Shown here piece by piece: positions 52,616-58,711 of a stretch of DNA of 58,711 nt. Under the pieces are notes generated by a model. The model did not search any database, was not told the DNA's origin, and saw only the letters and a program-made list of their open reading frames with translations. Source of the stretch: Betaproteobacteria bacterium. Lineage in GTDB: Bacteria; Pseudomonadota; Gammaproteobacteria; Burkholderiales; SG8-41. Where the stretch lies: assembly GCA_028292435.1 (NCBI GenBank), contig JAQGMI010000086.1:1-58711 (forward strand). The letters run 5' to 3'. The position numbers were made by a program, and so were the translations under genes. The first letter of the stretch is position 1. Each line of letters starts with the position of its first letter.

Positions 52616-53185
52616 CTAAGGCGCCGTAGCCAGCCTCAAGAGCGGTGAAACTGCTTCGTCGCGTGCAGCGGCGTCGGCAGCCACGATGATTCCTGCGCGC
52701 GACTTAATTGTGCGGGCGCCTGTTTTTGCGAGTTCGGGCAGCGCTGCGGCCAGTGCCTTCATAAGTTCGGGCGTAAGTGCGTCAAGCGCAGGCCGAATCG
52801 TATCGCTCAAATCCGGAATATTTTTGAACGGCAGGCGTTTTTCCGCGCGCCATTCGACAAAGCGATTGCGCTGGATAATCTTCGATGCTTCGATTTGCGC
52901 GCGAAAAAAATCGCGCGCGATTGCCGCATCGAGGCCGTAAGCGGGCGCCTGTTTGCCGAGGTTTTCGATGATTTCCGTCTCCCGTGGCAAATCTTCAATC
53001 GGCGCGCCGCTATTCCATTTGTTGCGCGCAACGTCGTCCATGTAATGCAGGCGCTGGCCGATCAGCGAGAGAAGGTGCTCTGTGTTCGCGGTGTTGTTCG
53101 GAGTGGGTGTGCTGGCACAGCCTGCAACGAGCAGGATTAAACCGGCAATAAAGCAGTGCACCGCGACGCCTGACCGAAGTTGCAT
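52616..53185 (-). CDS. Secreted chorismate mutase (AroQ gamma-type) lipoprotein
   Basis: A 189-residue lipoprotein (lipobox LLVAGC) with the helical chorismate mutase fold of the exported *AroQ class: LLSLIGQRLHYMDDVARNKW, ETEIIENLGKQA and the catalytic QIEASKIIQRNRFVEW. It converts chorismate to prephenate outside the cytoplasm. It lies 12 bases downstream of argF and so may ride on the arg transcript. Exported mutases are known in some proteobacteria, but their role is unclear. Confidence 0.88.
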   Translation of the reverse strand: MQLRSGVAVHCFIAGLILLVAGCASTPTPNNTANTEHLLSLIGQRLHYMDDVARNKWNSGAPIEDLPRETEIIENLGKQAPAYGLDAAIARDFFRAQIEASKIIQRNRFVEWRAEKRLPFKNIPDLSDTIRPALDALTPELMKALAAALPELAKTGARTIKSRAGIIVAADAAARDEAVSPLLRLATAP

Positions 53186-53197
53186 CGCGCTTGCCCG

Positions 53198-54118
53198 TTA
53201 AATGATGGTGCGGCCGAGCATCAGGTATTCCATCAACGCCTTTTGCACGTGCAGCCGGTTTTCTGCTTCGTCCCACACGACGCTCTGGGGGCCGTCGATG
53301 ACTTCGGCCGCAACTTCTTCGCCGCGATGCGCGGGCAGGCAATGCATGAATAACGCGTCGGGCTTGGCCATGCGCATCATTTCGACATCCACCTGCCAGT
53401 CTTCGAAATCGTGCTTGCGTTCCGCGTCTTCGGCTTCCTGGCCCATGCTCGTCCACACGTCGGTCGTGATCAGGTCGGCGCCGCGCGCAGCTTCGAGCGG
53501 ATCGCTGAACGACTCGAAATGACTGTCGTCATGCACGCCGGCCCGTTCCGCTTCCACTTCATAACCGGGCGGCGTGGACACGCGGACATTGAAGTCGAGA
53601 ATGCGCGCGGCCTGCAGCCAGGTATTACAGACATTGTTCGAGTCGCCGATCCACGCGACCGTCTTGCCGCGGATCGAGCCGCGATGCTCGAGGTAGGTGA
53701 ATATGTCGCCCATGATCTGGCACGGGTGATATTCATTGGTCAGCCCGTTAATGACGGGCACGCGCGAGTTCGACGAGAAACGCTCGATGATCGACTGCTC
53801 GAACGTGCGGATCATTACGATGTCGACCATGCGCGAAATCACGCGCGCAACGTCTTCCAGGGGCTCGCCGCGGCCCATCTGCGTGTCGCGCGTCATCAAC
53901 GTAATGACCGAGCCGCCCAGCTGATTGAAGCCGGCTTCGAAAGACACGCGGGTGCGCGTCGAGTGCTTCTCGAACACCATCGCCAGCGTGCGGTCGACGA
54001 GCGGCTGATAGCGCTCGTAGCGCTTGAATTTGTCCTTGATCCAGCGCGTGCGCGCGAACAGATACTCGTACTCTTCGAGCGTGAAATCCCTGAACTGCAG
54101 ATAATGGCGAAGTTCCAT
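53198..54118 (-). CDS. argF: Ornithine carbamoyltransferase
   Basis: A 306-residue enzyme making citrulline. Carbamoyl-phosphate binding is by STRTRVSFEAG, with ornithine-side HPCQIMGD and HCLPAHRGEEVA near the end. The start MELRHYLQFRDFT is typical. It follows argD by 20 bases. Confidence 0.98.
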   Translation of the reverse strand: MELRHYLQFRDFTLEEYEYLFARTRWIKDKFKRYERYQPLVDRTLAMVFEKHSTRTRVSFEAGFNQLGGSVITLMTRDTQMGRGEPLEDVARVISRMVDIVMIRTFEQSIIERFSSNSRVPVINGLTNEYHPCQIMGDIFTYLEHRGSIRGKTVAWIGDSNNVCNTWLQAARILDFNVRVSTPPGYEVEAERAGVHDDSHFESFSDPLEAARGADLITTDVWTSMGQEAEDAERKHDFEDWQVDVEMMRMAKPDALFMHCLPAHRGEEVAAEVIDGPQSVVWDEAENRLHVQKALMEYLMLGRTII

Positions 54119-54138
54119 GGCGGAGAGCCGCGCGCCGC

Positions 54139-55344
54139 CTAGGCGGATTTAACGGCGGGCTGCGCCTGGCTGTTGCGGGCCAGAAAGTCGACGATCAAAG
54201 GCGACAGAATTGAAACGAGTTCGGCGGCCTCTTCGCGATTTATAACGAGCGGCGGCAGCAGACGGATCACATTGTCGTTGGTGACGTTAATCAGCAGCCC
54301 CGCGGCTAACGCGCTTTTCACGAGCTCGTCGCATGGACTGGCGAGTTCAATGCCGATCATCAAACCTTTGTTACGGATGTCGACAATACCAGCGACGTCT
54401 TTTAACGCCGCCGCGAAACCGTCGTGAATCAATTGACCCATGGCTACGGCGTTGGCCATCAGCTTGTCCTGCTCGATGATATCGAGCGTAGTCAACGCCG
54501 CCCCGCATGCGAGCGGATTGCCGCCGAAGGTCGAGCCGTGATTGCCGGGCTTGAACACGCCGGCGGCAGGACCCGCGGCGATGCATGCGCCGATCGGTAC
54601 GCCGGACGCGAGACCTTTCGCGAGGGTCATGACGTCGGGCTTCACGCCGGAGTGCTGGAAGGCGAACCATTTCCCGGTGCGCCCGACGCCGCTTTGTACT
54701 TCGTCGAGCATCAGCAGCCAGCCGTTCGCGTTGCAGATTTCGCGCAGGCCGTGCAAATACTCGTCATGGCAGATGTTGATGCCGCCTTCACCCTGAATCA
54801 ACTCGACGAGCACGGCAACGACGTTGCGATTGTTCTCGGCGACTTTCTTGATTGCGGTGAAGTCATCGAATGGTACGCGCGCAAACCCGGGAACCAGCGG
54901 CTCGAAGCCTGCCTGCACCTTGCGGCTGCCGGTTGCTGAAAGCGTCGCGATAGTCCGGCCATGGAAGGCTTTTTCCATGACGATGATCGCCGGCATCTCG
55001 ATGCCTTTTTGATGGCCGTAGAGACGGGCGATTTTTATCGCGGCTTCGTTGGCCTCGCAGCCCGAATTGCAGAAGAACACTTCGTCCATCCCGGAAATCG
55101 CCGCGAGCCGGTCGCCGAGCGCTTCCTGGTTTTCTATTTCGTAGATATTGGATGTGTGAATCAGCTTCGAGGCCTGGGCGGTCAGCGCCTTGATAAAGCG
55201 GGGATGGCTGTGCCCGATACCGACCACGGCAATGCCGGCCAGCGCGTCGAGATAACGCTTGCCTTGCTTGTCCCACAGCCAGCACCCTTCGCCGTGCTCG
55301 AACGTGACGGGCAGCCGTTTGTAGGTGTGCATTACGTGGGACAT
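54139..55344 (-). CDS. argD: Acetylornithine aminotransferase
   Basis: A 401-residue PLP aminotransferase of arginine synthesis. It has FCNSGCEANEAAIKIARLYG, the PLP-lysine context VMTLAKGLASGVPIGA and HGSTFGGNPLACG. ATG 55344 is used because AAGGGTGG precedes it; a GTG three codons upstream is an alternative. It heads the argD-argF-chorismate mutase run. Confidence 0.97.
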   Translation of the reverse strand: MSHVMHTYKRLPVTFEHGEGCWLWDKQGKRYLDALAGIAVVGIGHSHPRFIKALTAQASKLIHTSNIYEIENQEALGDRLAAISGMDEVFFCNSGCEANEAAIKIARLYGHQKGIEMPAIIVMEKAFHGRTIATLSATGSRKVQAGFEPLVPGFARVPFDDFTAIKKVAENNRNVVAVLVELIQGEGGINICHDEYLHGLREICNANGWLLMLDEVQSGVGRTGKWFAFQHSGVKPDVMTLAKGLASGVPIGACIAAGPAAGVFKPGNHGSTFGGNPLACGAALTTLDIIEQDKLMANAVAMGQLIHDGFAAALKDVAGIVDIRNKGLMIGIELASPCDELVKSALAAGLLINVTNDNVIRLLPPLVINREEAAELVSILSPLIVDFLARNSQAQPAVKSA

Positions 55345-55615
55345 GAAAACCACCCTTAAAAATAATACGGCGGCTGCCGCCGCCGTAGATCACTGCTTTT
55401 CAAGTACCTATCTTAACGAACAATAGCCCTGACGCAAGCAAAATTTTTGGTGTTTTTCGCCGCGAAGAATCGACGGAAAGCCCGGGTAGAAAGCGGCATG
55501 CTGTTGGGATTTTTTCGAGGTCGCCGATGGCAGGCGAACGTCCTGACCTGCTGACCTTGGTATGGCAGTTCGAGCGCAGCCTCAGCGGCCTGCGAATGAA
55601 ACGCTCGTACGGCGC
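55345..55615. other. Intergenic stretch between argD and rpsT without a gene
   Basis: No convincing coding frame, RNA or repeat is seen here. It presumably contains the argD promoter, but no clear -10/-35 pair stands out. Confidence 0.6.
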
Positions 55616-55640
55616 AACTCGTGCCGTCGAGGCACGAGTT
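55616..55640 (-). terminator. Hairpin after rpsT, possible terminator
   Basis: A perfect ten-pair stem AACTCGTGCC/GGCACGAGTT with loop GTCGA lies 10 bases beyond the rpsT stop. No U-run follows on the minus strand, so it may be a weak terminator or an RNA-stability hairpin. Confidence 0.5.
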
Positions 55641-55650
55641 TAGAACAACC

Positions 55651-55914
55651 TTAGGCCATCGCCTTGACGGCGGCCGACAGGCGGCTCTTATGGCGCGAGG
55701 CTTTGTTCTTGTGAACGATCCTCTTGTCAGCGATCGAATCGAGAACCTTGGCCGAATCACGCAGCACTGCGCGTGCCGCGACCTTATCGCCGGCTTCGAT
55801 CGCTTTGCGCACGCGTTTGATTGCGCTGCGAAGCTCTGAGCGCTGACTCGCGTTCAACACGCGACGTTTTTCGCTCTGACGTGCCGCTTTGCGAGCGGAT
55901 GCTATATTGGCCAT
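55651..55914 (-). CDS. rpsT: 30S ribosomal protein S20
   Basis: An 87-residue Lys/Arg/Ala-rich protein with the standard opening [18 protein letters not shown] and the helical core [18 protein letters not shown]. It binds 16S rRNA early in assembly. It is divergent from murJ. The ATG at 55914 is chosen; an upstream extension lacks family sequence. Confidence 0.98.
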   Translation of the reverse strand: MANIASARKAARQSEKRRVLNASQRSELRSAIKRVRKAIEAGDKVAARAVLRDSAKVLDSIADKRIVHKNKASRHKSRLSAAVKAMA

Positions 55915-56018
55915 ATTGACTCCACAACCGGTGGGAAAAAGGGCGCTATGATACGAGCGTTCCACGAGTTTAGCAAGCAGAATCAAGCATTTTCGACCGG
56001 CATAACCTCCTCTAACTT

Positions 56019-57554
56019 ATGAATCTTCTGAAAGCACTCGCTGCGGTCAGCAGCATGACTTTGCTTTCCCGCATTCTCGGATTTATTCGGGATACCGTCG
56101 TTGCCCGCGCGTTCGGTGCGGGTCTCGCGACGGACGCATTTTTCGTCGCATTCAAGATTCCGAATCTGTTGCGCCGGTTGTTCGCGGAAGGGGCGTTTTC
56201 CCAGGCTTTTGTGCCGATTCTTGCCGAGTACAAAAACCGGCGCGGCGACGCGGACACTCGCATCCTCGTCGACCGCGTTGCAGGACTGCTGGCGCTGGTG
56301 CTTGTTGTCATCACGCTCATCGGAATAGCCGCGGCGCCGCTGATCGTCTATGTGAGCGCGCCGGGCTTTTCAAGTACGCCGGAAAAATTCGCGCTGACGA
56401 TCGACCTGCTGCGCATCACTTTCCCGTACATTTTTTTCATCTCGCTCGTCTCGCTTGCCGGCGGCATATTGAATACATACAGCCGGTTTTCGGTGCCTGC
56501 TTTAACGCCCGCTGTGCTCAATCTGACTTTCATCGGTTTCGCGTTGCTCCTGGCGCCGTATTTCGATCCGCCGGTCAAGGCGCTGGCATGGGCCGTCTTT
56601 TGTGGCGGCGTGTTGCAGTTGGCATTGCAGGTGCCCTTTCTGCTGCGCCTGAAGATGTTGCCGCGGTTTAGTTTCAGTTTTAAGGATGAAGGCGTAACGC
56701 GCGTCATGCGGCAAATGGGCCCGGCGGTATTCGGCGTGTCGATCGGCCAGGTCAGTTTGCTCATCAACACGATATTCGCGTCGTTCCTGGTTTCCGGTAG
56801 CGTGTCATGGCTGTATTACGCCGACCGATTAATGGAATTCCCGACCGGTTTGCTTGGCGTCGCACTCGGTACGATTTTGTTGCCGAGCCTCGCCAAACAT
56901 TATTCAAATCAATCGTCGGCCGAGTATTCGAAGCTTCTCGACTGGGGCCTGCGTCTTACGTTAATGCTTGCATTACCGGCCGCCGCTGCGCTTGCGGTGC
57001 TTGCGGTGCCATTGATTGCGACACTCTTTCATTACGGCCAGTTCTCAGAGCACGACGTCTTCATGACGCGCAATGCGCTCATTGCTTACAGCGTCGGCTT
57101 GCTCGGCTTGATACTCGTTAAAGTGCTGGCGCCCGGTTTCTATGCGCGTCAGAACATCCGCACGCCAGTCAGAATCGGAATTGTCGCGCTGGTGGCGACG
57201 CAAGCCATGAATTTTGCGTTCATGGGCTGGCTCCAGCACGCAGGCCTCGCACTCGCGATCGGACTGGGCGCCTGCCTGAATGCGGCGTTGCTTTTCTACA
57301 AGCTTCGGCAGCTGAAAATTTATACGCCGTCGCACGGCTGGGCGCTTTTCACGCTCAAAGTCGTGCTGGCTATCCTTGCGATGAGCGTTAGCTTGCGGCT
57401 GGCTGCTGGTCCCGACGCGGCATGGCTCGCCATGAAAGCTACTGCGAAAGTTCTGCACCTGACTGCGGTGGTGGCACTCGGCGGCGCCACCTATTTCGCG
57501 TCATTGTGGGCACTCGGATTTCGAGTGCGCGATTTCATGCAGCGCGGCGCATAA
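56019..57554 (+). CDS. murJ: Lipid II flippase MurJ (MviN)
   Basis: A 511-residue, roughly 14-span protein of the MOP superfamily that flips lipid-linked peptidoglycan precursor. It begins [20 protein letters not shown], with the conserved [15 protein letters not shown] and [20 protein letters not shown] loop. It is divergent from rpsT, as often seen in betaproteobacteria. Confidence 0.98.
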   Translation: MNLLKALAAVSSMTLLSRILGFIRDTVVARAFGAGLATDAFFVAFKIPNLLRRLFAEGAFSQAFVPILAEYKNRRGDADTRILVDRVAGLLALVLVVITLIGIAAAPLIVYVSAPGFSSTPEKFALTIDLLRITFPYIFFISLVSLAGGILNTYSRFSVPALTPAVLNLTFIGFALLLAPYFDPPVKALAWAVFCGGVLQLALQVPFLLRLKMLPRFSFSFKDEGVTRVMRQMGPAVFGVSIGQVSLLINTIFASFLVSGSVSWLYYADRLMEFPTGLLGVALGTILLPSLAKHYSNQSSAEYSKLLDWGLRLTLMLALPAAAALAVLAVPLIATLFHYGQFSEHDVFMTRNALIAYSVGLLGLILVKVLAPGFYARQNIRTPVRIGIVALVATQAMNFAFMGWLQHAGLALAIGLGACLNAALLFYKLRQLKIYTPSHGWALFTLKVVLAILAMSVSLRLAAGPDAAWLAMKATAKVLHLTAVVALGGATYFASLWALGFRVRDFMQRGA

Positions 57555-57756
57555 TTCGAAGATGCTCTAACGTAGCTTTGCTTGAGCAATTGGCGCGAGG
57601 GCAGTATCCTACTACTCCCGCCAGACGTCCCTTTGCATGTTACCCACCGGTTTTTTCAGTCATTCGTTCAGGCCGCCTTCACTGCGCCGCCAAACCCGCG
57701 TCGTGCACGTGGCCTGCCAATTCGACTAAACAATCAACCGATTAAAGGATTTCAGC

Positions 57757-58711
57757 ATGAACCGACGTGATTTCATCAAGACGACCTCGCTGCTGCTGCC
57801 GGCGGCGGCTGCCGCATCAGTGTTACCGCAGTTTTCCATGTCTGCGTTCGCGGCCGCTGCGAAGTGGCGCGTCTTCGAGGTCGTAACCAAAGTCGAGGTG
57901 CTCAAGCCGGAAGGCGCCACTCGCGTCTGGCTGCCCCTGCCGCTGGTTGCCGATACCGACTACCAGAAAAACTTGGGCAGCACCTGGAGCATCGACGGCG
58001 GCAGCGCGGCAAGCACGACCGACGGCAGATACGGCGCTGAGATGGTTTCCGCCGAATGGCCGACTGCGGTGAAGTCGCCTGTCATCTCGGTCAGCAGCCG
58101 TTTCGCGACCATCGACCGCGCGGTTGATGTCACGAAACCGGGAAGGCCGGTGAAGGCCGAGCGTGCCGAACTGCAACGCTATCTTGCGGCGACCGAATTC
58201 ATGCCGACCGACGGCATCGTGCGCGACACGGCGCGCGATATCACGAAAGGCGTGCGCGGCGGCGACATGGAAAAAGCGCGCGCTATTTACGAATGGATTG
58301 TCGACAATACTTTCCGCGATCCGAAAACGAAAGGCTGTGGCATCGGCGATATCAAAACGATGCTTGAAACGCAGAATCTGGGCGGCAAGTGCGCTGACCT
58401 CAACGCGCTGTTTGTCGGACTTGCGCGCGCAGTCAACATCCCGGCCCGCGATGTCTACGGCGTGCGCGTTGCCAAATCGGAGTTCGGCTACAAGAGTCTG
58501 GGCGTGGGCACCGACAACATCACCCGTGCGCAGCACTGCCGCGCCGAGTTTTTTGTCGAAAGCCATGGCTGGGTGCCGGTGGATCCGGCCGACGTGCGCA
58601 AAGTGGTGCTCGAAGAAAAGGGCGGCGGCGTGTTGTTGCCGCTCGATGATGCACAGGTCAAAGCTGCGCGCGCCAAGTTGTTCGGCGCGTGGGAAATGAA
58701 CTGGCTTGCCT
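57757..58711 (+). CDS. Tat-exported transglutaminase-like protein, partial at window end
   Basis: ATG 57757 (AAAGGA upstream) opens at least 318 codons without a stop. The N-terminus is a Tat signal (NRRDFIKTTSLLLPAAAAA). The transglutaminase core has the catalytic Cys in GGKCADLNALFVGLARAVNI, the His in AQHCRAEFFVESHGW and the Asp in PVDPAD. Proteins of this type act in the periplasm as peptidases or cross-linkers; the substrate is unknown. The C-terminus is beyond the window. Confidence 0.88.
   Translation, partial: MNRRDFIKTTSLLLPAAAAASVLPQFSMSAFAAAAKWRVFEVVTKVEVLKPEGATRVWLPLPLVADTDYQKNLGSTWSIDGGSAASTTDGRYGAEMVSAEWPTAVKSPVISVSSRFATIDRAVDVTKPGRPVKAERAELQRYLAATEFMPTDGIVRDTARDITKGVRGGDMEKARAIYEWIVDNTFRDPKTKGCGIGDIKTMLETQNLGGKCADLNALFVGLARAVNIPARDVYGVRVAKSEFGYKSLGVGTDNITRAQHCRAEFFVESHGWVPVDPADVRKVVLEEKGGGVLLPLDDAQVKAARAKLFGAWEMNWLA

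Noticed and set aside
1..58711. CRISPR arrays, IS elements and prophage genes
   Set aside because: No regular repeat-spacer arrays, transposases, integrases or phage structural genes were seen on either strand.

Overview
The window looks like chromosome from a betaproteobacterium, most likely in or near the Burkholderiales. This is inferred from the high G+C, five tripartite-tricarboxylate-type periplasmic receptors (Bug/TctC), a betaproteobacterial proteasome homologue, and familiar gene runs such as xseB-ispA-dxs-folE-ribBA and argD-argF. No phage, IS element, rRNA operon or CRISPR array was seen.

Region 1 (1-13 kb) is a selenium locus among solute-receptor genes. selA and selB overlap by 4 bases. 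They are followed on the same strand by a thioredoxin-reductase-like flavoprotein, tRNA-Sec (selC), a Bug receptor and a UGSC-family selenoprotein. Two genes appear broken unless an in-frame UGA is read as selenocysteine. They are the UGSC protein (3573-5291, Sec-Gly-Ser-Cys at residue 106) and a glutaredoxin-DinB fusion (12222-12998, Sec-Ser-Ser-Cys at residue 17). Each UGA is followed at once by a hairpin with a GU-containing apical loop, as expected of a bacterial SECIS. Machinery, tRNA and two probable clients therefore lie within about 10 kb.

Region 2 (13-22 kb) has a GST-like protein, mnmA, and a four-gene run TPR protein-HupE/UreJ-like protein-TonB-TonB-dependent receptor that looks like a metal or metal-complex uptake system. 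It is flanked by three small exported proteins with Lys/Asp/Glu-rich or Lys/Ser-rich tails; the third was found by direct reading.

Region 3 (22-35 kb) carries rluE, malate synthase A, an unrecognised 457-residue protein, cspA, clpS-clpA, a flavocytochrome c sulfide dehydrogenase pair, regulators (LuxR-type HTH, Crp/Fnr), a rhodanese and a Rieske oxygenase.

Region 4 (35-42 kb) is a tightly packed six-gene minus-strand operon: ArsS-like radical SAM protein, sodium/solute symporter, metallophosphoesterase-like protein, TVP38-flavoprotein disulfide reductase fusion, and two glycosyltransferases of the rSAM/selenodomain-associated types. It resembles arsenosugar-type clusters but shows no ArsM. 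Its ArsS keeps cysteines in the C-terminal domain where relatives can have selenocysteine.

Region 5 (42-58.7 kb) is mostly housekeeping: isoprenoid, folate and riboflavin genes, an aspartic protease, a GATase, an argG-ppnP-proteasome homologue-yajQ run, argD-argF-secreted chorismate mutase, rpsT, murJ, and a Tat-exported transglutaminase-like protein cut by the window edge.
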